Shown one piece after another: positions 1 to 7,006 of a stretch of 36,437 nucleotides of DNA. Each line of letters opens with the position of its first letter. Position 1 is the stretch's first letter. This stretch comes from an uncultured Bacteroidota bacterium (GTDB lineage: Bacteria; Bacteroidota; Bacteroidia; Bacteroidales; VadinHA17). The stretch lies in contig CAIJYD010000108.1 of NCBI GenBank assembly GCA_903824785.1, positions 1-36,437 of the forward strand, written 5' to 3'. The translations under genes were made by a program, and so were the position numbers. A model generated the notes under the pieces. That model did no database searches, was not told where the DNA came from, and saw only the letters and a program-made list of their open reading frames with translations.

Positions 1-141
1 CCGGTACGAGTTTGAAAAGCCAAATAAAGAAGTCTGTATTTTTGCAGTATGCCCGCACCCTGATTGATGGCAGTTAATTGATAATCTCGTAGTTCCATTA
101 GAATGGTATTGTTATTGGTTCAGATAATTCACCTATTTGCA
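1..141. repeat. Terminal direct repeat, left copy (circular closure)
   Basis: The first 141 bases are identical to bases 36297-36437. The length equals a k-mer size used by short-read assemblers, so this is most simply an assembly overlap showing that the molecule is circular or circularly permuted, not a biological terminal repeat. The primase-helicase stop codon near base 98 and the helicase start at 36394 are the same place on the circle. Confidence 0.95.
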
Positions 142-2446
142 CCCATCTTGACCCTTGACTATTGCCTGATATTACTTTTTTGCCGAGATATATTCCGTAG
201 CAATCAATAAACCGGGCAAATTTCTTTTGGCTTAATAACTTTTTATTGTCAGGATAGTCACCGCAGAACGTGTCAAATTTTAAATTCTTAATTAATCGCT
301 CACCACAAGGAAGGTGATTATCCTGTACCCATTCAAAGAACTCAAACGATGTATCTGAGATGAATTTGCGGGTCTTCAAATTGGCATATTCATAATTCAT
401 TAATCCTGATTCTAAATATTCTTGAGAACAATGGATCATATAATTATCAAATCTTGTCCACTCATTCGAGCAAAATTCATCAAACAGCATTAAACCAAAT
501 TCATCGTATGGAGTATGATTTATATTAAAGTATGCGGATAGTTCTACTTCCAATTTCCTCCGATCAAATGAGCCACCCACTCCCCCTACAGTGTAATTAG
601 TGCTAATCACAATCTTTGGTGACTTCTTAACGGGTATTTTTATAGCATCTTTATTCTTCTTTTCAAGCGTTATCCCTTCAGTGATAAGTGAAAAAAGGCC
701 TTCAAAATTAAAGTTCTTTTTTACGTCATCGAACACCAGCACCTGAGTATCTGCCGAAACGGTCTGATAGGGGAAAGCCTTGTTGAAATCGAACTGCTTA
801 CCGTCAAGAATACATATCCTTTTCATGTGCGTCAGTGCATTAATAATTATCCCCTTGCCACTTCCTCCATTCGGGTTCTCGCTAATTGTCTCGTCATTGA
901 GTATTATTGCCTTATTATTTGCCGATGTCTTGTGGCTGTGCATCAAGTACCCTATCACTGTTCTCATTGCCTTTGATCTATCCGTATTGCTCCCGGATAT
1001 AAGACCAATGAATTTATCGAATATTGACTCCTTAAAGTCCATTATTTCAAAATTACGATTAATAACATGGCGTTTCCATACCATCCCATTTAGGTTGAGA
1101 TAATCAATTTTTTCAATCTTATTTTTATAAACCTTTACAGCGCAGTTCAGAAAGTAAAGCATCATATAATCTACATCATCCTCATACAGAGTGATATTTT
1201 TAACTTTGATCAAGGATAAATAATCCTCTTTAAAATATTTAGTCGCAGAGGCCATAAATTCATAAGGCTTTAATGTTTCCTGATTGATCAGATAATTAAG
1301 TACAAAATCTTTAATGTGTTGCGGATTTGTATTCTCAATGAATGTATTTTCAATCTTTATAAATATGTAATTTTCAGCACCTTCGTGATAATATTTACAA
1401 AATCCGTTCTGTTCTAAGAATGTTTTAAATTTCAGATTACTAATTCTGCATTTCCCGGCTTTGTCAAAGTACCAAAATTCAAGTATGGGAGATGAAGCCT
1501 GAATATTTTCTACAACATCATCAATTTTGTCTGGTGTTAATTTGGGATATTCTTTGTAAATTTTGGTAATATCCCTTCCTGATTGGATCCGATCCCTGAT
1601 TTGATTACGTGTATCATTGTCTTCAAAATATTTAGATCCGAACTGTCCACTTTTGGAATATGCCGACTTGACTATATTATCAATTTCCCGTTGTGAAAAA
1701 TCATCTGTCCTGTATGATAGCAGATATGATCGTGCTTCATTCTCATTTATTCCATATTCGTTAAATGATGATGCGAGGATAAATAAATTAGCATTACGCT
1801 GGCCTTTGGTTACTGAGTATTTACCATCGAACCACTTTTGTAATTTTTGGATAATCAATCCACTTGACTCAATGGGTAGAAGAGGCTTTTTTTCGTTGTA
1901 TGAATAATGCTCATTCTCTTCTTTGTCTGTCCATGTTGATGAATTTTTATTGAAGTACAAATCAGGATCATAAGACTCATAACATACCCGGCAAATGTCT
2001 GATGTTTTAGAATCAAAATATTGACTATTGTAATACTCTTTTAATTTGTCAAAGTACTTTTTGTGATTCTGCATCTCTGCAGGAATCTTAACTATCAATT
2101 TTAGACCATCTCCTCCAGGAGAAATAAATAACGAATGAGTGTATTTATCCTTTAACAAAATTGCTCTGTTTTCGTTCATTATCTTTTCATTTGGGAAAGC
2201 ATCAAAATCAAGACAAATATATCCGGAATGTTCAAGACAGCTCTCAGCGTTACGCTTTGAAAACTTGCCAGAGAAACAAATTGATGGCAGTGATTTTTTT
2301 AGATGGTTGCGTTCCTCTTTTGTTGCAGATCGTATTTTTGTTATCAGCTCTTTGCTTTGCCCATTTTTTATGCGTTCAATTATTATTTCAATCTCCTTAA
2401 AATATGGAGTTGAAGTTGAATGAATGTCCCTAAATATTGTTATCAT
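98..2446 (-). CDS. Bifunctional primase-helicase (BT4734/VirE-N-type primase plus SF3-like helicase)
   Basis: 782 aa, probably the replicative primase-helicase. The N-terminal half has LDFD at residues 79-82 and SPGGDGLK at 109-116, typical of the BT4734-like/VirE N-terminal primase fold. A PriCT-like helical segment follows (about 215-265). The C-terminal half is an SF3/D5-like ATPase: Walker A NPNGGSGKG (524-532), Walker B VLVFDD (569-574), a sensor-like ISTNY (614-618) and RR (629-630). The stop codon overlaps the ATG of the next gene, the helicase at 35132-36394, as TAATG across the circle junction, so the two are translationally coupled. Upstream lie a small HTH gene and the repeat-rich putative origin. 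The domain assignment is motif-based; overall confidence is high. Confidence 0.88.
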   Translation of the reverse strand: MITIFRDIHSTSTPYFKEIEIIIERIKNGQSKELITKIRSATKEERNHLKKSLPSICFSGKFSKRNAESCLEHSGYICLDFDAFPNEKIMNENRAILLKDKYTHSLFISPGGDGLKLIVKIPAEMQNHKKYFDKLKEYYNSQYFDSKTSDICRVCYESYDPDLYFNKNSSTWTDKEENEHYSYNEKKPLLPIESSGLIIQKLQKWFDGKYSVTKGQRNANLFILASSFNEYGINENEARSYLLSYRTDDFSQREIDNIVKSAYSKSGQFGSKYFEDNDTRNQIRDRIQSGRDITKIYKEYPKLTPDKIDDVVENIQASSPILEFWYFDKAGKCRISNLKFKTFLEQNGFCKYYHEGAENYIFIKIENTFIENTNPQHIKDFVLNYLINQETLKPYEFMASATKYFKEDYLSLIKVKNITLYEDDVDYMMLYFLNCAVKVYKNKIEKIDYLNLNGMVWKRHVINRNFEIMDFKESIFDKFIGLISGSNTDRSKAMRTVIGYLMHSHKTSANNKAIILNDETISENPNGGSGKGIIINALTHMKRICILDGKQFDFNKAFPYQTVSADTQVLVFDDVKKNFNFEGLFSLITEGITLEKKNKDAIKIPVKKSPKIVISTNYTVGGVGGSFDRRKLEVELSAYFNINHTPYDEFGLMLFDEFCSNEWTRFDNYMIHCSQEYLESGLMNYEYANLKTRKFISDTSFEFFEWVQDNHLPCGERLIKNLKFDTFCGDYPDNKKLLSQKKFARFIDCYGIYLGKKVISGNSQGSRWVQIGELSEPITIPF

Positions 2447-2502
2447 AGTAAAATTATTTTACCTTTATTAGATAATTATTCCATCATTACTGCAAATTGC
2501 TG

Positions 2503-2649
2503 TTACAATAATATAAGTCTACCCCCCTTTATGTTGATTACCTTTACTTTACCTGTGTTCATTCTTTTAGTAACGGTTGCAGGGCAAACCTTAATTAATT
2601 TTGAATACTCAAATGGAGTAATCAATCTGCTTACGTCTACTTTTTCCAT
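2503..2649 (-). CDS. Small helix-turn-helix protein (MerR/excisionase-like)
   Basis: 48 aa from the ATG at 2649. The open frame extends further upstream, but that extension is Cys-rich translation of the repeat array, so the internal ATG is preferred. The motif ITPFEYSKLIKVCPATVTKR resembles the winged-helix/HTH of excisionase and MerR-type DNA-binding proteins, and the ending GGRLILL fits the wing. It is the first gene after the putative origin. A consensus Bacteroidota promoter places the transcript start almost at the ATG. It could regulate the primase operon by binding the CAACACTT repeats, or take part in origin function; neither is shown by the sequence. Confidence 0.7.
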   Translation of the reverse strand: MEKVDVSRLITPFEYSKLIKVCPATVTKRMNTGKVKVINIKGGRLILL

Positions 2650-2653
2650 GCAA

Positions 2654-2685
2654 CAAATATAATAAAAGTATTTTACAGCACCAAA
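2654..2685 (-). promoter_or_regulatory. Bacteroidota-type promoter for the HTH/primase-helicase operon
   Basis: On the minus strand, TTTG (2685-2682), a 20-base spacer, then TATATTTG (2661-2654) match the -33 TTTG and -7 TANNTTTG consensus. The predicted start site is about 5-7 bases downstream, at or within a couple of bases of the ATG at 2649, so the message may be leaderless. The first CAACACTTT repeat (2690-2698) lies directly upstream of the -33 box. Confidence 0.7.
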
Positions 2686-2689
2686 CAAA

Positions 2690-2955
2690 CAACACTTTAT
2701 TTTAAAAACAACACATTCGCAACACTTTCGCAACACTTTAATTATTTGATACTCAGAGAGTGCAACACTTTAACACTTTAATCTTTCAATTTGTAATATT
2801 TTTAAAATCGTGATTAGTAAAAATTGAAAAATAATAGAGAGATAGGAAGCCAAAATGTGTTGGTCGCTGTATCTCTCTATATATTAATTACTTAAACCGT
2901 TTTATGTCATTTAAAATGTGTTGTGAAGTGTTGCAAATGCACTTTCAATGTGTTG
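2690..2955. repeat. Iteron-like repeat array; putative replication origin and control region
   Basis: About 300 bp without a gene. The left cluster on the plus strand has CAACACTTT at 2690, 2720, 2731 and 2763, the variant CAACACATT at 2709, and TAACACTTT at 2771. The right cluster has the same words in opposite orientation: ATGTGTTG at 2855, 2916 and 2948, and AAGTGTTG at 2926. Between them are about 75 bp of very AT-rich DNA and a perfect inverted repeat. Opposed clusters of short repeats around an AT-rich core beside a primase-helicase gene are what a phage origin looks like. A repressor operator array is the alternative. Confidence 0.65.
2834..2880. repeat. Perfect 11-bp inverted repeat within the putative origin
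   Basis: ATAGAGAGATA at 2834-2844 is the exact reverse complement of TATCTCTCTAT at 2870-2880, with a 25-bp centre that holds one of the inverted ATGTGTTG repeats. It could be a dyad operator or a cruciform at the origin. It has no U-tract on either side, so it is not a terminator. Confidence 0.7.
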
Positions 2956-2958
2956 CGA

Positions 2959-3159
2959 CTACCATTTTGTCACATCTTTTTGGTCTACAGGAGTCGCTAC
3001 CCAGTCATTTATGTAGATTTTGAAGTCCGGTTGATTTTCGGCATTCTTAAATTGATTCTTCCACATATTATACTTCACTCCATTAATTGAAAAGTTGATT
3101 ACATCACCTTTCGCTGTTGTCTTTACCCATGCCGGGATACCTTCTTTTTTTGCTTCCAT
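2959..3159 (-). CDS. Hypothetical protein, 66 aa
   Basis: Short soluble protein starting MEAKKEGIPAWVKTTAKGDV and containing INFSINGVKYNMWKN, then NQPDFKIYIND. The alternating beta-strand pattern with conserved-looking glycines and asparagines resembles small proteins placed beside recombination genes in Bacteroidota phages, but I do not recognise a named family. It is the last gene before the repeat region and follows the 156-aa and ERF genes, so a role in DNA replication or recombination is a guess from position. No signal peptide or membrane segment. Confidence 0.75.
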   Translation of the reverse strand: MEAKKEGIPAWVKTTAKGDVINFSINGVKYNMWKNQFKNAENQPDFKIYINDWVATPVDQKDVTKW

Positions 3160-3178
3160 GATTAATTGATTTAAATTA

Positions 3179-3649
3179 TTATAACACTTTTATTGAAATT
3201 ACATCAGACTTTTTAACATCCGGTTCGTAGATCGTTGTGATCTCTCCCGTCACTGAATTAACGATTGTAAGCTCCCCCCGGATCATCTTTAAAAAATCCT
3301 GCCTTTGCTTTAGTTTTTCGCTCGTTTCTTTTGCCAAATCCTGAAGTCTTACAAGTTCCGAGTCACCGCAAAGATCAAAGTTGTACGAAGAGTTCATTTT
3401 CTTGGTGATCTCACAGCCATACTTTTTGATCGTCTTTTCAGGGTACAAATCAGCCTCAATCTGAACTGCTTCTTTAAGATCGAAGTCCTTGCGCAGTCCT
3501 TCGATAATAAGCTCCATCCGCTTCAATTTAGTTTCGATCTCAAGAGGGTTATATTCCCCCTTGAGTATCTCGTCTTTTGCAGTTTTAATATAGAAGTAAA
3601 TAGCTTCTTTTGTTTCGGGTATTTTGCCGAATAGTGTCAATGCGCTCAT
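3179..3649 (-). CDS. Hypothetical protein next to ERF (possible recombination accessory)
   Basis: 156 aa, largely helical and charged, with a predicted coiled-coil tendency through the lysine- and glutamate-rich segments around residues 25-65 and 100-125. The start overlaps the stop of the ERF gene by 4 bp (ATGA), so it is translated with it. Position next to a single-strand annealing protein suggests an accessory of recombination, for example a nuclease-inhibitor or loader, but no catalytic motif is visible and I assign no function. Confidence 0.8.
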   Translation of the reverse strand: MSALTLFGKIPETKEAIYFYIKTAKDEILKGEYNPLEIETKLKRMELIIEGLRKDFDLKEAVQIEADLYPEKTIKKYGCEITKKMNSSYNFDLCGDSELVRLQDLAKETSEKLKQRQDFLKMIRGELTIVNSVTGEITTIYEPDVKKSDVISIKVL

Positions 3650-4209
3650 CGTTTCAAGTTTATTAAAATTGTTTGAAATTCATCAAGATAATCTTTTTTC
3701 ATGCCATAGGGAGGAGTTTTGAACGCTTCAAAATTGCGAAGTCCCGACTCGTGATCTTCAATATTCTCACTTAAAATTAATGATTTGATGCCATTGAACT
3801 GTTTTTCAGACATCCACTTTTCAACTTTAGGTTGTTCTTTGATTTGTTCCCCGGCTGCATCTGTGTCCTTGTCTGTCACGATCCCGAGCATCGAAGAGAG
3901 AGCATAACGACGGTAATAAGTAACCCCTGAGCCGAAAGCCTGATATTCATTCATCTTTGCCAATTGCACGACCGGGATAGGAGTTGAACTTTGAAGAGTT
4001 TCACCACTTTCGATATGGAAAAGAGTCGTTACAATGCCATCTGATTGGATAAGTTGAGTAAATCCAAGACCGTGTTTTTTCAGTAACGGCATGATAATAG
4101 AAAAGATTTTCGGCAAATCGGCATAAGTGTAGCCAAAACCCTGAGTGTCTTTGTGAATAATTGGACATTCCTGTTGAAAGTCTGCAAGTGCTTTGTAAAT
4201 GTTTTTCAT
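3646..4209 (-). CDS. erf: ERF-family single-strand annealing protein
   Basis: 187 aa. Residues 93-117 carry the ERF signature: GSGVTYYRRYALSSMLGI followed by VTDKDTDA. ERF proteins anneal complementary single strands and serve in phage recombination and genome circularisation. The N-terminal region (KALADFQQECP, then KDTQGFGYTYADL) also matches the usual ERF core. The C-terminal 60 residues are a variable tail. It overlaps the genes on both sides by 4 bp (ATGA), placing it mid-operon. No partner SSB or exonuclease is recognisable in the operon. Confidence 0.88.
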   Translation of the reverse strand: MKNIYKALADFQQECPIIHKDTQGFGYTYADLPKIFSIIMPLLKKHGLGFTQLIQSDGIVTTLFHIESGETLQSSTPIPVVQLAKMNEYQAFGSGVTYYRRYALSSMLGIVTDKDTDAAGEQIKEQPKVEKWMSEKQFNGIKSLILSENIEDHESGLRNFEAFKTPPYGMKKDYLDEFQTILINLKR

Positions 4210-4439
4210 AATCTGTGTTTTGATAAAAATAGTTCTTCAATTTCTTCCATAAACGGTTCAAGTAATTCGGTGCAGTTGACCCCTTCGATCCAAACCTCTT
4301 CGATGTAAAACTCCCCGCCCTCTGATGGATAACCTGGATCACCATTTGAAAGCGTCCATAATCCGGGTATAATAGCTTCTGCATCAAAGACTAAGTCCAT
4401 GACAACGCCCTTGTATTTTAATTGTCCGTTACCTCTCAT
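4206..4439 (-). CDS. Hypothetical protein, 77 aa
   Basis: Acidic protein with GDPGYPSEGGEFYIEEVWIE at its centre and an acidic helical tail (EPFMEEIEELF). Proteins of this shape with a PSEGGEF-type segment recur in Bacteroidota phages, but I know of no function. It is linked to both neighbours by 4-bp ATGA overlaps. Confidence 0.75.
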   Translation of the reverse strand: MRGNGQLKYKGVVMDLVFDAEAIIPGLWTLSNGDPGYPSEGGEFYIEEVWIEGVNCTELLEPFMEEIEELFLSKHRL

Positions 4440-4756
4440 AATATAAATTTATTAATGCCGTGAATATGATTGATACTTTTCATCCATTCTACGTTAGCAG
4501 TTTCCCGTAGTCGCTCCATTACTTCCGTGAATGCAAATTCAAATTCTTCCTGCTCACAGTTTACAGCCTGATAATCGTAGTAAGCGTTTGAAATATCGCT
4601 TATTTGTATCGAGCATTGTTCGCCCACGTATATGCTTACGCATTGCCTTGCGTTAAAAACCATCCAATAATGACAGCGCAATGTTCCGCTTTTGCGATAA
4701 ATTGGATAGTTGTCCGGAACTTCTACCTCTTCGATTCTTGTAATTTTCAGTTTCAT
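4436..4756 (-). CDS. Hypothetical protein, 106 aa
   Basis: Soluble protein of mixed strand and helix beginning MKLKITRIEEVEVPDNYPIY, with four cysteines in no metal-binding pattern. The leader TAAAAACGAAACGA directly precedes and overlaps its ATG; the same 14-mer precedes the tail assembly chaperone gene at 18275. The next gene starts 4 bp inside its end. Function unknown. Confidence 0.75.
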   Translation of the reverse strand: MKLKITRIEEVEVPDNYPIYRKSGTLRCHYWMVFNARQCVSIYVGEQCSIQISDISNAYYDYQAVNCEQEEFEFAFTEVMERLRETANVEWMKSINHIHGINKFIL

Positions 4757-4766
4757 CGTTTCGTTT

Positions 4767-4925
4767 TTAATTTTGTGAATTTTTAAAAGTTCTTAATCTT
4801 CTTGCTTCTTGACTTGTTCTTTTCCTTCGCTCTTGCTTTGCCTTTTCATGCCCAAAATAGAGCCATATAAAGCAACTAAATAGCAAAAGGGTTACGAGCA
4901 TCAACATTGCGTCTTGAGTTGTCAT
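4767..4925 (-). CDS. Single-TM microprotein with basic tail, 52 aa
   Basis: ATG at 4925-4923 overlaps the stop of the 115-aa gene (ATGA), and the frame stays open for 52 residues to TAA at 4767-4769. The N-terminal half (MLMLVTLLLFSCFIWLYF) is a clear transmembrane helix. The C-terminal half is strongly basic (KAKQERRKRTSQEARRLR), so the tail should be cytoplasmic and could contact nucleic acid or membrane lipid. The start/stop coupling and strongly segregated composition are the reasons to call it a gene. No family recognised. Confidence 0.65.
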   Translation of the reverse strand: MTTQDAMLMLVTLLLFSCFIWLYFGHEKAKQERRKRTSQEARRLRTFKNSQN

Positions 4926-5269
4926 ATCGGTCTCTTAATTATATTTGTTAATACTTGTTTTAATTTTTCTTTATTTCCGAATTGACGGATCTGATTTTCG
5001 GAAGCGAAAACCGTGATAGGCTTTTTTTTGTCTGCTTCCTTTACCGCTTTTCGACCGGAGGACTTGTTTGATCCTCCTCGTGTTTCGATGTACGATCCCT
5101 GTTGAGCCGGGGCACATAGTCCGAATTTAAATGCTGAATGCCTTCGTACTCCTTTGTGCTTCCCATCGTAAAGAATGTGAATGATGTTGTACCATTGTTT
5201 GACCCCATACTCTGAGTCAATCACCCGGTAAGTTCCGAGCGGTAAATCGCTGATTTCTTTTAGCGTCAT
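4922..5269 (-). CDS. Hypothetical protein with C-terminal GRK/QI-FG motif, 115 aa
   Basis: Two parts are visible: an N-terminal region (1-65), rich in strands, that mentions neither metal nor nucleotide motifs, and a C-terminal basic segment with GRKAVKEADKKKPITVF then QIRQFGNKEKLKQVL. This C-terminal part aligns without gaps to the 56-aa protein at 30797-30967 (DKK, QI, FG and KQ-L shared), which is that motif as a stand-alone protein. The segment looks like a small helical DNA- or protein-binding unit. Linked by ATGA overlaps to the microproteins on both sides. Function unknown. Confidence 0.75.
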   Translation of the reverse strand: MTLKEISDLPLGTYRVIDSEYGVKQWYNIIHILYDGKHKGVRRHSAFKFGLCAPAQQGSYIETRGGSNKSSGRKAVKEADKKKPITVFASENQIRQFGNKEKLKQVLTNIIKRPI

Positions 5270-5361
5270 AAGTTGATAAAAATGTTCGTTAATATTGAGA
5301 TTAAGATTACTATAGCAAGAGCGGTGATCTGCTCTTTTTTGGTTTTGTCTGATGCTTTCAT
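5266..5361 (-). CDS. Single-TM microprotein, 31 aa
   Basis: ATG at 5361; 31 residues to a TGA that overlaps the start of the 115-aa gene (ATGA). The sequence is a charged N-terminus (MKASDKTKKEQ) followed by one hydrophobic helix (ALAIVILISILTNIFI). Its stop is coupled to the next start and no other frame explains this gap, which supports a real gene. Function unknown. Confidence 0.55.
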   Translation of the reverse strand: MKASDKTKKEQITALAIVILISILTNIFINL

Positions 5362-5364
5362 AAT

Positions 5365-5610
5365 TTACAAAGTTTTTTTATAGTTTATGAATAGTTCTGG
5401 CTTATTATCTTTTGTGAACCAATTTGAATGATGAAAACCACCATTAACAGTTGAATTATACGCAATAACAACATCTTCTGAAAATTCAAGCTCAACCATT
5501 TTAAACCCTGTTTTGGTACGCTTACCCATCTTGTAAAATTCAACCGTAATACCGTTATCGTAAGTGTTTGCCAGAATTGTTCCCGATTTAATGTCTGAAA
5601 ACAGTTTCAT
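5365..5610 (-). CDS. Hypothetical protein, 81 aa; first gene of the early block
   Basis: Beta-rich soluble protein starting MKLFSDIKSGTILANTYDNG, with no recognised motif. It is the first gene after the late-operon terminator, so its upstream gap (5611-5832) should hold the promoter for the early block. A -7-like TATCTTTG lies at 5660-5653 on the minus strand, but I see no TTTG at the right distance. Function unknown. Confidence 0.75.
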   Translation of the reverse strand: MKLFSDIKSGTILANTYDNGITVEFYKMGKRTKTGFKMVELEFSEDVVIAYNSTVNGGFHHSNWFTKDNKPELFINYKKTL

Positions 5611-5652
5611 CTTGTTTTGATTTATATCTTAGCTTCCTTGCTTTCGATATGA

Positions 5653-5660
5653 CAAAGATA
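5653..5660 (-). promoter_or_regulatory. Possible -7 box for the early block
   Basis: Minus strand TATCTTTG matches TANNTTTG. A TTTG is absent 19-21 bases upstream, so this is a half-site only. The surrounding gap 5611-5832 otherwise contains the terminator and AT-rich DNA. Confidence 0.35.
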
Positions 5661-5734
5661 TATCCAATATTTCAATTTGATACTCTTAAAATCATTTATT
5701 TTATCAATATAGCGTTATTTATAATGATTATAGA

Positions 5735-5774
5735 TAACAAACGAAAGACCCCACCCGGTTATCTGGATGAGGTC
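5735..5774 (-). terminator. Rho-independent terminator of the late operon
   Basis: Read on the minus strand, GACCTCATCCAG (5774-5763) pairs with CCGGGTGGGGTC (5758-5747) around the loop ATAA, using G-U pairs at two positions and one A-C mismatch near the loop. The T-rich run TTTCGTTTGTT follows. The wobble pairs are only possible in minus-strand RNA, which fixes the orientation. It lies just after the last lysis-cassette gene. Confidence 0.75.
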
Positions 5775-5832
5775 AAACGAAACTACGAAACGAAACTAAC
5801 AACTATGCTATCACTTTACAATGATTAATCTA

Positions 5833-6408
5833 TTACTTTACAAAGTCGATTTTAGTTATATCAACTTGTCCGCAATCGGAAAATGTTTTAAAGTCCGCTT
5901 TTCGTGTTCGCCAAAGAAACCCAAGGAAGTAGCGATCTTTTGTTACCACTAATTGAATTGAATTGTTCGCAGTCTTTTCATTTATTTTTAAAGTTGACGA
6001 TTGATCTTTAGAAAGTATCTCGCCCTTAAACCCCCAACATTGAGAATCAAAGCCTACAGGAATTTTAAATGACCCATCAGGGAGCGATACAACATCTTTG
6101 TAGACAATTTTAGTGCTTCCCGTATCTTTATACTGGGTTATTATAATCGTTGCTCCTTTAACACGCTTTAAGGCTATATCATTTGCTTTTAATGTAGAAT
6201 CAAGTGTAGTCTTCCACTTTGCATTAAGTGCGTTGTAATCGTCTAATTTTAGCACTAACTGCCTTTCATTCTCTTTTGTGATATTTGCAAGATTTTCTGT
6301 TTGCCTGTCTCTGTCTTTTTTAAGAATAGAATTTCTATGTAAGACTAATGATAGTCCTGTTAATAATAAGACTATAGCTCCTATTAAATATAATTTTATA
6401 TTATTCAT
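5833..6408 (-). CDS. Membrane-anchored coiled-coil protein (spanin-like candidate)
   Basis: 191 aa. Residues 6-24 form an N-terminal transmembrane anchor (LYLIGAIVLLLTGLSLVLH), followed by a charged coiled-coil stretch to about residue 85, then a beta-rich C-terminal domain with two cysteines. This matches the general plan of inner-membrane spanins (Rz-like), and the gene is the last of a cassette with a holin-like gene immediately upstream (4-bp overlap). I see no separate outer-membrane spanin. The C-terminal domain is larger than in classical Rz, so the name is by position and topology only. Confidence 0.7.
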   Translation of the reverse strand: MNNIKLYLIGAIVLLLTGLSLVLHRNSILKKDRDRQTENLANITKENERQLVLKLDDYNALNAKWKTTLDSTLKANDIALKRVKGATIIITQYKDTGSTKIVYKDVVSLPDGSFKIPVGFDSQCWGFKGEILSKDQSSTLKINEKTANNSIQLVVTKDRYFLGFLWRTRKADFKTFSDCGQVDITKIDFVK

Positions 6409-6623
6409 GATTTATTGTTTAGCATTTCATTTTTATCAGATGAGCCCTTACTTGAACCATAGAACCAACCAACCACTGTTCCAAAAGCACCAATTAAAGC
6501 ACCTCCCCATAGATTTGTAGTTTCAGGTGATGTTTTCAAAAAAAGCATAATAGCAAATGAGGTAAAGAACCCGACCACTATTAATGTTCCTAAAGAATAA
6601 AAGAATATTTCTTTTGCTTTCAT
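6405..6623 (-). CDS. Holin-like small membrane protein
   Basis: 72 aa with two hydrophobic segments: roughly residues 5-29 (FFYSLGTLIVVGFFTSFAIM) and 38-54 (LWGGALIGAFGTVVGWF). A short polar tail ends in DKNEMLNNKS. Length, two TM helices and the place between a DUF5675 protein and a spanin-like protein make a holin the likeliest role. No family-specific motif is visible. It overlaps both neighbours by 4 bp. Confidence 0.7.
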   Translation of the reverse strand: MKAKEIFFYSLGTLIVVGFFTSFAIMLFLKTSPETTNLWGGALIGAFGTVVGWFYGSSKGSSDKNEMLNNKS

Positions 6624-7006
6624 GATATGATAATTTCGATGCTATCTTCAGCTTTTGTCATCATAGAGAAAAGTTTATCAAATGTTGCTCTTGATTCTGA
6701 TAGCATTCCTCTTGCTGTATTCTTTCCAACAAGGATACAACCACTTGTGTCTGCTTCTGAGTTTCCTGCATGGATTCTAATTCCTTCAAAATTAGGCACT
6801 TGCAATAGAAGAGGCATTACTCTTTTGAATCTGTTTGACTCGTTTAGAATGACTTTATAATCACCTGTAGGAATACAAGTTTCATTCATAATCTTGACAT
6901 CTCTAGGAATATCTTCAAGAGTATCACATAAGAATTCACCATCTACATATAAATGCCCTATAGTATAAGTCTTACCTATATAAGCTCTTTTAAGTTCAAG
7001 CTTCAT
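6620..7006 (-). CDS. DUF5675 family protein, probable cell-wall-active lysis factor
   Basis: 128 aa. The visible signature includes TIGHLYVDG, then CDTLED, then IPTGDYKVILNESNRF, then GIRIHAGNSEADTSGC. The His79, Gly81-Asn82 and Cys90 arrangement resembles that of L,D-transpeptidase/YkuD-like enzymes, so Cys90 may be a nucleophile and the target may be peptidoglycan cross-links. DUF5675 genes are common in the lysis regions of Bacteroidota phages. No classical muramidase or amidase is present in the genome, which makes this the best endolysin candidate. It overlaps the receiver gene upstream by 11 bp. Confidence 0.8.
   Translation of the reverse strand: MKLELKRAYIGKTYTIGHLYVDGEFLCDTLEDIPRDVKIMNETCIPTGDYKVILNESNRFKRVMPLLLQVPNFEGIRIHAGNSEADTSGCILVGKNTARGMLSESRATFDKLFSMMTKAEDSIEIIIS

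Noticed and set aside
780..1103. Plus-strand ORF inside the primase-helicase gene
   Set aside because: It lies fully opposite a strong coding gene with recognised motifs. The same holds for the other plus-strand ORFs: none has a recognisable domain or its own spacing.
2690..2955. CRISPR array
   Set aside because: Repeats are only 8-10 bp, irregularly spaced and in both orientations.
4001..4387. 128-aa minus-strand ORF overlapping ERF and the 77-aa gene
   Set aside because: It is a shifted frame across two genes joined by ATGA. ERF carries its family signature in the other frame.
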